Positions 1 through 5,762 of a DNA stretch of 9,968 nucleotides are shown in pieces. Origin of the DNA: Bacteroidota bacterium (GTDB lineage: Bacteria > Bacteroidota > Bacteroidia > Chitinophagales > Chitinophagaceae); the NCBI GenBank assembly GCA_021780705.1, contig JAJXYG010000330.1, forward strand, positions 1 to 9,968, given 5' to 3'. A program made the position numbers and the translations under genes. The notes beneath the pieces are model-generated. The model worked only from the letters and a program-made list of their open reading frames with translations, did not search any database and had not been told where the DNA came from. Positions within the stretch are counted from its first letter, which is position 1; each line of letters opens with the position of its first letter.

Positions 1-111
1 CAAATAATTACAATAATTATTTTACGACCTCTCCCAAAGGGTAAAAAAATTTTCTGCACAAAATTTAATTTATAATATAAACTACTTTACTTTAGCAATA
101 AATTTATAAAG
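1..111. promoter_or_regulatory. AT-rich upstream region of the TonB-dependent receptor gene
   Basis: This very AT-rich, gene-free stretch precedes the receptor start. It holds two perfect AT-only inverted repeats: 8-bp arms at 2-9 and 15-22 around a 5-nt spacer, and 7-bp arms at 47-53 and 60-66 around a 6-nt spacer. A TACTT repeat (83-92) runs into TTTAG just upstream of the start codon. TACTTTAG at 88-95 differs at one position from the Bacteroidota -7 consensus TAnnTTTG, so a promoter here is plausible, but no convincing -33 element (TTTG) is visible. The AT dyads could be operators or simply a result of base composition. Confidence 0.35.
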
Positions 112-2370
112 ATGAAAATTGTGTGGGTAGTTGTTTTGATTTTTGGAGGCCTGGGCCTTCATGCCCAAACTACTTTGCGCGGAAAGATTACCGATATCCA
201 TCATCATGGCCTCTATGGGGTCAGTATCGCCATAAAAGATTCCTATGACGGGGCCACTTCAGATTCTTCAGGTAATTATTCATTTGTCACCTCACTTAAA
301 GGATCTCATCTATTGGAGGTGACCGCCACCGGATACCAGTCCTTTTCTGAAACCATCACCCTGGCGGGAGGCACGCTTCAAAAGGATATTGCCTTAAGAG
401 AATCCATCACCGCGCTCAAGGCGGTGGTGATCAGTGCAGGTACTTTTGAAGCCAGCGACCAGAGACGGGGCAGCGTCCTAAAACCACTGGATATCGTGAC
501 CACTGCCAGTGCCAATGCCGATATTACCGGGGCACTGAAAACCCTGCCCGGTACCCAGCAGGTGGGAGATCATGAGGGACTCTTTGTCAGAGGCGGTACG
601 GCCACAGAATCCAAAATCTTTATTGACGGCACCCTGGTCAACAATTTTTTCTATACCAGTGAACCCGGCCTTGCAACCCGGGGAAGGTTCAATCCGTTTT
701 TGTTCAAGGGAACCATTTTCAGTACCGGAGGATATTCCGCACTCTACGGCCAGGCCTTGTCCTCGGTGCTGCTGCTGGAATCCATCGACCTCCCGGACCG
801 CAGTTCGGCAGATTTCGGGGTGTCCTACCTGGCTGCCAACGGAGGATTTCAGAAATTGTCCCGCAACAAAAAATTCTCCTACGGGCTGACCTATTCCTAT
901 ACGAACCTTTCGCTGGTATACCAGCTCATCCGGCAGAAATTCGATTATTTCAAAGTACCGGTTGTCCAGGAAGGTGATGGCAATTTCAGGATCAAGACCT
1001 CCCGTACGGGGATGCTGAAATATTTTGGATCGTTCAGTACCACCCGGGTAGGTTTTCGCAATACCGATGTGGATTCCCTGCAGTTCAAAGATGCATTTTC
1101 CCTTCACAATGTATATATGTATCACAACCTCTCCTATAAAGAAAAATGGGACAAGGATTGGGGCATTCGAGCCGGCATCTCCTATAACAACAATCACGAC
1201 CAGATTGAGGGCGCACTTCAGGATGGCCAGGACCAGAAGGTGGTGATTCCTTCAGAACCGCTATATGCCTACAAGAATTACGGCCTTGACAATCGTGGAA
1301 ATTATGTCAATGCCAAGGTAGTGCTGGAGAAAAGATGGGGCGCACTGAATGCCTTCCGTTTTGGGTCGGAATATAACTATAGTGATGAAAGGTCCGATTA
1401 TTCAAGTTATAATGGCATCCATTATCCCCAGGATATCCGGGAACGGATTTGGGCAGGCTTCGGGGAATCCGATGTATACCTCACCAATAATATTGCGGCC
1501 AAAATCGGGGTCCGGGCCGAAGAGTCCCGGTTGCTGGATAAATGGAATGTGGCCCCGCGCCTTTCTCTGGCCTATAAATTCCGGCACAGGGGACAGTTTT
1601 CCCTTGCCTACGGCATATTCTATGAGGATCCGGAATCCAAATACCTGCCTGCAATCAACCAGCTTCACTTTGCAAGGGCTACTCACTATATTGCCCAATA
1701 CCAGCGGATCACCGGTGAGAGAACTTTCCGCACTGAAATTTTTTACAAAAAATATAAAGACCTCTTTAAAACCGGAATGTCCGGCTTTGGCACCTTCCAG
1801 GCAATAAATAACAACGGGTTCGGAGATGCCAGGGGAGTCGAGTTTTTCTGGAGGGATAAAAAAACCATTCCCAACCTGGATTACTGGGTCTCCTATTCCT
1901 ACCTGGATACCAAAAGAGATTTTCTCAATTACCCATTTGCCATCCAGCCTTCGTTTGCCACCCGCCATACGGCTTCCCTGGTATTGAAAAAATTTGTCAC
2001 CCCGATCAAGACCCAGTTCAATGCGTCTTACACCTTTGCTACCGGAAGGCCCTATTACGACCTGGCTTATGACAGCACAGGCCATTCCTTTTCACTGAGA
2101 AACCAGGGCACCACCCGCGATTACAATGATCTCAGCCTGAGCATCAACTTCCTTCCTTCGGTAGGCAAGACCCATGCGAAAGGCTTCATCGTATATATTC
2201 TTTCGCTGACCAATGTCCTGGGTGCTCGTAACGTATATACGTATAATTTTTCAGCCAACGGGGCGCACAAGGTGGCGGTTACCCCGCCTTCCACCCGGTT
2301 CCTTTACCTCGGATGCTTTATCAGCATCGGGGTAGACCGAACACAGGATGAAATCAACAATCACTTATAA
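112..2370 (+). CDS. TonB-dependent outer-membrane receptor with N-terminal carboxypeptidase-regulatory-like domain
   Basis: A 752-residue outer-membrane beta-barrel protein predicted to import an unidentified ligand using TonB-ExbBD energy. Residues 1-19 form a signal peptide with likely cleavage near LHAQ. Residues about 20-97 fit the CarboxypepD_reg-like beta-sandwich (GKITD, GVSIAI, SGNYSF, ATGYQSF) found at the front of many Bacteroidota receptors. Residues about 120-228 are the plug, with GLFVRGG (156-162), KIFIDGT (168-174) and GGYSALYGQALSS (206-218). The rest is barrel, with alternating aromatic strands. At 752 residues it is shorter than SusC-type receptors, and no SusD partner follows, so a glycan-uptake role is not supported. 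The ATG is chosen because it directly precedes the signal peptide. The last residue is Leu rather than the usual terminal aromatic. It leads a same-strand cluster with the next three genes; the gap to the next is 45 bp. The family call is firm and the substrate unknown. Confidence 0.93.
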   Translation: MKIVWVVVLIFGGLGLHAQTTLRGKITDIHHHGLYGVSIAIKDSYDGATSDSSGNYSFVTSLKGSHLLEVTATGYQSFSETITLAGGTLQKDIALRESITALKAVVISAGTFEASDQRRGSVLKPLDIVTTASANADITGALKTLPGTQQVGDHEGLFVRGGTATESKIFIDGTLVNNFFYTSEPGLATRGRFNPFLFKGTIFSTGGYSALYGQALSSVLLLESIDLPDRSSADFGVSYLAANGGFQKLSRNKKFSYGLTYSYTNLSLVYQLIRQKFDYFKVPVVQEGDGNFRIKTSRTGMLKYFGSFSTTRVGFRNTDVDSLQFKDAFSLHNVYMYHNLSYKEKWDKDWGIRAGISYNNNHDQIEGALQDGQDQKVVIPSEPLYAYKNYGLDNRGNYVNAKVVLEKRWGALNAFRFGSEYNYSDERSDYSSYNGIHYPQDIRERIWAGFGESDVYLTNNIAAKIGVRAEESRLLDKWNVAPRLSLAYKFRHRGQFSLAYGIFYEDPESKYLPAINQLHFARATHYIAQYQRITGERTFRTEIFYKKYKDLFKTGMSGFGTFQAINNNGFGDARGVEFFWRDKKTIPNLDYWVSYSYLDTKRDFLNYPFAIQPSFATRHTASLVLKKFVTPIKTQFNASYTFATGRPYYDLAYDSTGHSFSLRNQGTTRDYNDLSLSINFLPSVGKTHAKGFIVYILSLTNVLGARNVYTYNFSANGAHKVAVTPPSTRFLYLGCFISIGVDRTQDEINNHL

Positions 2371-2415
2371 ATTCAATTCAACAATAATCTTCCACCATCT
2401 AATCTCAAAAAAAAA

Positions 2416-3057
2416 ATGAAAAAATCAATCGCATGGATCCTGGCGTTAATGATCTCCACGGCAGGTCTTGCACAGCAGACTCCCTATGAACAGGCCATGA
2501 AATCCAATATCGACCAATTGGATTCTATGATGGTCAAAGGCAATTTCCTCGAACTGGCACACAATTTTGAAAGAATCGCATCCGTGGAGAAGACCCGCTG
2601 GCTTCCCTATTATTATGCGGCTTATTGCACGGTAGTCAATGCCTACGCAGAAAAGGACAATGATAAGAAGGATGCCATTGCCAACCAGGCTACCCAGCTG
2701 ATCCTGAAGGCTGACTCGCTGCTCGGAAAGGAAAGTTCAGAAATTGATGTGATCAAAAGCATGATCGCCACCTCGCATATGATGGTAGACCCTCCTTCCC
2801 GGTATATGACCTATGGGCAGGACGCCAGTGAGTATATTCAAAAGGCAGAATCCCTGGACTCCACCAATCCAAGGCCGGTGCTGCTGCAGGCAGAAAGCAA
2901 ATTCTACACCCCGGAACAGTTTGGGGGCGGAAAGGACGCAGCCAAAGAATATTTTGACCGGGCAGATTCCCTGGACCGTAACTTCAAACCTGAAACGGAC
3001 CTTTCTCCGAACTGGGGCAGGTCATCCATCCGGTACTTCCTTTCCCAATACAAATAA
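2416..3057 (+). CDS. Exported small alpha-helical, TPR-like protein of unknown function
   Basis: A 213-residue protein with a clear Sec signal peptide (MKKSIAWILALMISTAGLAQ), so it is probably periplasmic. No lipobox cysteine follows the signal. The mature part is largely helical and suggests degenerate tetratricopeptide repeats: KGNFLELAHNFERIASVEK, then YYYAAYCTVVNAYAEKDN, the YIQKAESLDSTNPRPVLLQAES stretch broken around residue 150, and AAKEYFDRADSLD. It ends with FKPETDLSPNWGR, a C-terminal pattern I associate with Bacteroidota proteins annotated as hypothetical or TPR. Translation starts directly after a run of nine adenines (2407-2415), typical of A-rich Bacteroidota leaders. It sits 45 bp after the receptor gene with no terminator between them and 6 bp before the membrane-protein gene, so co-transcription is likely. 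It might act as a periplasmic partner of the receptor or the membrane protein; that is inference. Confidence 0.85.
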   Translation: MKKSIAWILALMISTAGLAQQTPYEQAMKSNIDQLDSMMVKGNFLELAHNFERIASVEKTRWLPYYYAAYCTVVNAYAEKDNDKKDAIANQATQLILKADSLLGKESSEIDVIKSMIATSHMMVDPPSRYMTYGQDASEYIQKAESLDSTNPRPVLLQAESKFYTPEQFGGGKDAAKEYFDRADSLDRNFKPETDLSPNWGRSSIRYFLSQYK

Positions 3058-3063
3058 TCCAGG

Positions 3064-3666
3064 ATGAAACCCGAAAATATCATGACAGAAAAAGACAGCA
3101 TGGAACTCATCACTTCCATGATCAACAAGGCCAAAAACAATTTTACCGAAAGGGGGTTGCTCTACCTGATTTGGGGCTGGGTCATCCTGGGGTGTTGCCT
3201 CATCAGTTTTGTGGGATCCTACTACCTGCACAATCCCAAGGTGCAATGGGTCTGGATGGCGGTATACCTGGTGCTCATCTTCCAGGTGATATACATCAGG
3301 CGGAACCGCAAACACCGCAGGACCCGGACCTACACCGGGGAAATCAACGGCTACGTATGGCTGGTTTTCATGATTGCCTTATTCCTGATGATTTTCATTT
3401 GCATATCCTTTCAGACGTATCAGCTGATTGATCCCCTGCTGCTGGTACTTTATGGGGTGCCTACCTTTCTGACCGGAATGGTGATAAAATTCCGGCCCCT
3501 GTGGGTGGGTGCCATTTGCTGCTGGATCCTGGCGCTGATGTCGCCGTTTATTCCATCAGATTTTGTGGTCCTGGAAATAGGGCTGGCCGTCGTGGCCGCA
3601 TGGATCACCCCGGGGTACCTGCTTTCAAAACGATTCAATAAGCAGAGAGGGGCTGTTACCGCATAA
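3064..3666 (+). CDS. Six-helix inner-membrane protein of unknown function
   Basis: A protein of about 200 residues. Its short hydrophilic N-terminus (TEKDSMELITSMINKAKNNF) is followed by about six predicted membrane helices, at roughly 31-54, 60-78, 98-117, 122-142, 146-163 and 167-187. A strongly basic loop lies between helices 2 and 3 (RRNRKHRRTRTY, 79-90), which suggests that this loop is cytoplasmic. No catalytic motif is recognisable. The start is uncertain: ATG 3064 lies only 6 bp past the previous stop, while in-frame ATGs at 3082 and 3100 would give slightly shorter proteins beginning MTEKDS or MELITS. The 3082 start resembles the N-termini I associate with this family better. The tight spacing argues for translation from the same mRNA as the exported helical protein. 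Membrane proteins of this kind sit beside small winged-helix regulators in Bacteroidota genomes, from memory, so a link to the next gene is plausible but untested. Confidence 0.82.
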   Translation: MKPENIMTEKDSMELITSMINKAKNNFTERGLLYLIWGWVILGCCLISFVGSYYLHNPKVQWVWMAVYLVLIFQVIYIRRNRKHRRTRTYTGEINGYVWLVFMIALFLMIFICISFQTYQLIDPLLLVLYGVPTFLTGMVIKFRPLWVGAICCWILALMSPFIPSDFVVLEIGLAVVAAWITPGYLLSKRFNKQRGAVTA

Positions 3667-3706
3667 AACCTGTCGTCAGGATGAGGAGAGATCATTCTGA
3701 TTCGGT

Positions 3707-3714
3707 TAATTTTG
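3707..3714 (+). promoter_or_regulatory. Candidate -7 element (TAATTTTG) for the winged-helix regulator gene
   Basis: TAATTTTG matches the Bacteroidota primary-sigma -7 consensus TAnnTTTG exactly and lies 18 bp before the GTG start, implying a very short leader. No TTTG or TTG -33 element is seen about 20 nt upstream, which lowers confidence. If real, the regulator can be transcribed apart from the three upstream genes. Confidence 0.35.
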
Positions 3715-3732
3715 AACTTTTAAACCCAACAA

Positions 3733-4020
3733 GTGGAATTTAAAGACCTGGATCCGATATTACATTCCCAACTCAGATTGGCGGTGATATCTTTACTGAT
3801 CAGTGTCCACGAGGCTGATTTTACCTTCCTGAAAGAAAATACCAATGCCACCGCCGGAAACCTCAGCGTGCAGATCAATAAGCTCAAGGAGGCAGGCTAC
3901 ATAGATGTCAAGAAGCAGTTCAGCCATAATTATCCCCAGACCATTTGCAGGATCACCCCCAAAGGAATCGAGGCATTTGACAATTACGTAAAGGCCCTGC
4001 AGACTTATCTGAAGGTGTGA
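3733..4020 (+). CDS. Small winged-helix DNA-binding transcriptional regulator
   Basis: A 95-residue single-domain regulator of the winged-helix type, resembling Pfam HTH_34 (PF13601) or MarR/ArsR-like minimal regulators. The N-terminal helix SQLRLAVISLLI is followed by TFLKENTNATAGNLSVQINKL, a helix-turn-helix with the recognition helix near 41-54. A wing spans about 57-73 (IDVKKQFSHNYPQTICRIT), and the C-terminal helix FDNYVKALQTYL probably serves dimerisation. No ligand-binding domain or metal-site cysteine cluster is present. The start is GTG; no in-frame ATG would keep the conserved DLDPILHSQLRLA start of the family. It lies 66 bp after the membrane-protein gene and may have its own promoter. 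Its position at the end of the receptor/exported/membrane gene set makes it the best candidate regulator of that set. The stop codon abuts the stop of the opposing gene. The signal it senses is unknown. Confidence 0.9.
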   Translation: MEFKDLDPILHSQLRLAVISLLISVHEADFTFLKENTNATAGNLSVQINKLKEAGYIDVKKQFSHNYPQTICRITPKGIEAFDNYVKALQTYLKV

Positions 4021-4536
4021 TCACCGGTTCAACCCTCCGCCCCGGCGGGGGAAGATCACATTGAAAAATAGCAAGAACCCCGCCCGGTTGATCAGGGTGG
4101 AAGTGATGACCTTCTTCACCACCTGTTTAAAGCTGTTCTTTTCAGTCAGGGCCAGGGCCAGCGATACCGAAGTGAATGACCGGTCTATGGTCCGGGTCAG
4201 GTGATAGCCATCGGTGAAACCCACCAAAACGGAGGTGGACCCAAAGAATGCAGGCCGGGTATCCCCCTTGTCATAGTTTCGGTATTTGTTCTTCCAGGAA
4301 TTCTGGAAATCCCAGAAATGGGTCCCCATCCCCAGGTAATGGTGTACCAGGGCCTGGTTCACCCCATCGGCGCTTCCGGCCAGAAACTGGCTGACATAAA
4401 TGGCAAGATCCTTATGGCGCATTTTGATTTTTGCCTGCTGTAAATGCAGGTCAATTGGCTGAGTGGTTTGGGCCATCCCCTCCCGGGATAGTAAGATCAC
4501 CCCCATCCACAGAAGGCCGCGCATTACTTTTTTCAT
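4021..4536 (-). CDS. Exported or membrane-associated protein of unknown function (171 aa)
   Basis: Residues 1-22 form a signal peptide (MKKVMRGLLWMGVILLSREGMA, then QTT). The mature protein begins with a helical stretch (LHLQQAKIKMRHKDLAIYVSQFLAGSADGVNQ). It then carries LVHHYLGMGTHFWDFQNSWKNKY, followed by GSTSVLVGFTDGYHLTRTIDRSF, and ends in a hydrophobic C-terminus (LINRAGFLLFFNVIF) and a basic tail (PRRGGGLNR). I recall the pattern GxADGxN...HHY...FW...SWxNKY...FTDGYHLTRTIDR from Bacteroidota hypothetical proteins, but I know no function for it. The conserved His, Trp and Asp residues could form a site. The two hydrophobic C-terminal segments suggest membrane association. It converges with the winged-helix gene with no spacer between the stop codons. 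Its upstream region contains a dyad touching the start and a terminator-like hairpin about 117 bp upstream. Confidence 0.8.
   Translation of the reverse strand: MKKVMRGLLWMGVILLSREGMAQTTQPIDLHLQQAKIKMRHKDLAIYVSQFLAGSADGVNQALVHHYLGMGTHFWDFQNSWKNKYRNYDKGDTRPAFFGSTSVLVGFTDGYHLTRTIDRSFTSVSLALALTEKNSFKQVVKKVITSTLINRAGFLLFFNVIFPRRGGGLNR
4034..4051. terminator. GC-rich hairpin at the convergent gene ends
   Basis: CCTCCGCC at 4034-4041 can pair with GGCGGGGG at 4044-4051, giving a 7-bp GC stem with one G-U pair once the tight loop is allowed for. It lies inside the last codons of the - strand gene and 13 bp past the end of the winged-helix gene. No T-tract follows on either strand, so it is at best a pause or weak bidirectional terminator. 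It may only reflect the Arg/Gly-rich C-terminal codons. Confidence 0.25.
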
Positions 4537-4538
4537 GA

Positions 4539-4555
4539 CTAACTACTTTAGTAAG
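4539..4555. promoter_or_regulatory. Imperfect 17-bp dyad next to the start of the 171-aa protein gene
   Basis: CTaACTActtTAGTaAG is an inverted repeat with arms CT-ACTA and TAGT-AG around a CTT centre and one mismatched pair in each arm. It lies 2 bp outside the ATG on the - strand, where a bound repressor would block transcription or initiation. Shape and size resemble operators of small dimeric winged-helix repressors. Which protein binds it is not shown. Confidence 0.35.
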
Positions 4556-4652
4556 ACCATCTAAAAAATTGATAAAAGGGGAATTGGGATGGTGTAGTCA
4601 ACCATCATAAATGCCTGAAAAAAATAGCATTTGCTTTCCGGGAGATATTTGG

Positions 4653-4680
4653 AAAAAAACGGAAAAGAGACGCTCTTCCG
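4653..4680 (-). terminator. Intrinsic terminator-like hairpin with T7 tail, - orientation, in a gene-free region
   Basis: Read on the - strand, CGGAAGAG (4680-4673) and CTCTT plus CCG (4669-4660) pair around the triloop CGT, with a 2-nt TT bulge in the 3' arm, giving eight base pairs. Seven consecutive T residues (4659-4653) follow immediately, the usual shape of a Rho-independent terminator. No coding gene on the - strand ends just upstream. It lies 117 bp before the start of the 171-aa protein gene, so it could be an attenuator in that gene's leader or the end of a small - strand RNA. Confidence 0.5.
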
Positions 4681-4852
4681 CAAGATTTCTTTGGAGGTAA
4701 GGACTGCAAAATAAAAAATCGTTTTGGAAAATCATAATTATTTGACCGGCAATTTTCTACAGAACCTGCCCGAGGTCGCGGTTTCAGCGTTTTTTTTGAA
4801 ATTTAAGACCGGCGGCTGTCCGATTTATGGATTTTTGGTGTACGTTCGCACT

Positions 4853-4862
4853 TACTGAAGTA
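4853..4862. promoter_or_regulatory. TACTGAAGTA dyad upstream of the transketolase half
   Basis: TACT-GA-AGTA is a perfect 4-bp inverted repeat 25 bp before the transketolase ATG. The same arms and spacing (TACT-TT-AGTA) occur at 4544-4553 at the other end of this intergenic region. The form resembles the TACAnnTGTA boxes of the CopY/BlaI repressor family, with T/A changed at one position in each arm. No gene of that family is in the window. Confidence 0.25.
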
Positions 4863-4887
4863 CCCTTCACGGAAAAAAAGAAGAAAA

Positions 4888-5721
4888 ATGCAGGATTTAA
4901 AGGCGATAGCCGCCCAGGCACGAAGAGATATTGTACGCATGGTGTATGAAGCCCAAAGCGGCCACCCCGGTGGTTCCCTGGGATGCGCGGATTTCATGAC
5001 CGCCCTATATTTTGAGATCATGGACCGCAAGCCCGGTTTTGACATGAACGGGACCGGAGAAGATATATTCTTTCTTTCCAACGGCCATATTTCTCCCTTA
5101 TGGTACAGCGTGCTGGCCAGGTCGGGATATTTCCCCCTTTCAGAACTCAGCACCTTCCGCAAGATCAATTCAAGGTTACAGGGCCACCCCGCTACCGCAG
5201 AACACCTCCCCGGGATACGGATCGCTTCCGGCTCACTGGGTCAGGGAATGAGCGCCGCCATCGGGGCTGCCAGCGCCAAAAAACTGAACAAGGATCCCCA
5301 TATCGTCTATTCCCTGCACGGGGACGGAGAACTGGATGAAGGTCAGAACTGGGAAGCCATCATGTACGCTGCCATGCACCAGGTCGACAACCTGATTGCT
5401 ACCGTAGACCGCAACGGCCAGCAAATTGACGGCACCACCGAAGCGGTGATGAAACTCGGAAATCTTAAAGAAAAATTTCTATCCTTTCACTGGGAAGTAC
5501 TTGAAATGGATGGCAACAATATGGAGGAGATCCTCTCCACGGTCCAAAAGGCCAAATCTTTTGTAGGCAAGGGAAAACCCATCGCCATTATCATGCATAC
5601 GGTAATGGGGAAAGGAGTGGATTTTATGGAGAACAACCACGAATGGCATGGCACCGCCCCCAATGCGGATCAGTATGCCAAAGCCATGACCCAATTGCCG
5701 GAAACCCTCGGGGACTACTGA
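4888..5721 (+). CDS. Transketolase, N-terminal (thiamine diphosphate/metal-binding) subunit
   Basis: A 277-residue protein matching the N-terminal third to half of transketolase (EC 2.2.1.1), the pentose-phosphate enzyme that moves two-carbon ketol units between sugar phosphates in the cytoplasm. Visible motifs are SGHPGGSLG (24-32, His26), LSNGHISP (63-70, His67), LQGHP (97-101, His100), ASGSLGQG (113-120), and the diphosphate/metal site GDGELDEGQNWEA (145-157) through VDRNG (173-177). The C-terminal part has the family-typical NNHEWHGTAPN (249-259). Full-length enzymes have about 620-670 residues; this one stops after the first domain, as in split transketolases of many Bacteroidota and archaea. 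Activity needs a pyrimidine-binding C-terminal subunit, normally encoded immediately downstream. Here the next gene lies on the opposite strand and is unrelated. The ATG follows an A-rich leader (GGAAAAAAAGAAG). The family and domain are certain; the exact substrate is inferred. Confidence 0.95.
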   Translation: MQDLKAIAAQARRDIVRMVYEAQSGHPGGSLGCADFMTALYFEIMDRKPGFDMNGTGEDIFFLSNGHISPLWYSVLARSGYFPLSELSTFRKINSRLQGHPATAEHLPGIRIASGSLGQGMSAAIGAASAKKLNKDPHIVYSLHGDGELDEGQNWEAIMYAAMHQVDNLIATVDRNGQQIDGTTEAVMKLGNLKEKFLSFHWEVLEMDGNNMEEILSTVQKAKSFVGKGKPIAIIMHTVMGKGVDFMENNHEWHGTAPNADQYAKAMTQLPETLGDY

Positions 5722-5723
5722 GC

Positions 5724-5747
5724 CGGTATGGATCTTTCCGCTTTTTT
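5724..5747 (+). terminator. Weak terminator candidate after the transketolase half
   Basis: Two bases after the transketolase stop, CGG (5724-5726) can pair with CCG (5738-5740). Only scattered inner pairs support the stem, which is followed by C and T6 (5742-5747). The T-tract fits a terminator, but the stem is poor. The convergent permease gene begins its last codon at 5763, so some termination is needed here. Confidence 0.3.
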
Positions 5748-5762
5748 ATCTGACCAGGGTGA

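Larger units (their letters stand above)
4537..4887. other. 351-bp gene-free divergent region with dyads, a terminator-like hairpin and T-tracts
   Basis: This AT-rich region separates the divergent starts of the 171-aa exported protein gene (-) and the transketolase half (+). It holds a dyad touching the first gene's start (4539-4555), a related TACTnnAGTA dyad 25 bp before the transketolase start (4853-4862), and a hairpin with a T7 tail in the - orientation (4653-4680). On the + strand, an imperfect stem around 4766-4787 is followed by T8 at 4790-4797. No perfect TAnnTTTG promoter is seen on either strand; the nearest are GATTTTTG at 4830-4837 (+) and TTATTTTG at 4707-4714 (-), each with one mismatch. 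A 29-codon frame at 4611-4700 has no supporting features. Confidence 0.6.

Noticed and set aside
478..1197. Long - strand open frame (239 codons) opposite the receptor gene
   Set aside because: It is antisense to a well-supported beta-barrel gene. Its translation has no recognisable domain or signal, and codon bias of the real gene explains the openness. The similar frame at 1402-2085 is rejected for the same reason.
3668..3679. CCTG-TCGT-CAGG hairpin between the membrane-protein and winged-helix genes
   Set aside because: It has only 4 bp of stem and is followed by an A/G-rich stretch, so it would not be expected to terminate transcription.
4611..4700. 29-codon + strand small frame in the intergenic region
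   Set aside because: It is lysine-rich, overlaps the hairpin, and has no ribosome-binding feature or recognisable peptide pattern.
4766..4797. Imperfect stem plus T8 as an attenuator of the transketolase half
   Set aside because: The T-tract is striking, but the stem is short and interrupted (CTG/CAG and a few inner pairs), so I do not call it a terminator.
4803..5168. 121-codon - strand frame covering the transketolase start, upstream of the orphan terminator
   Set aside because: I considered it as the gene served by the - strand terminator at 4653-4680. Most of it is antisense to conserved transketolase motifs and its product looks unstructured and shadow-like, so it is not called.
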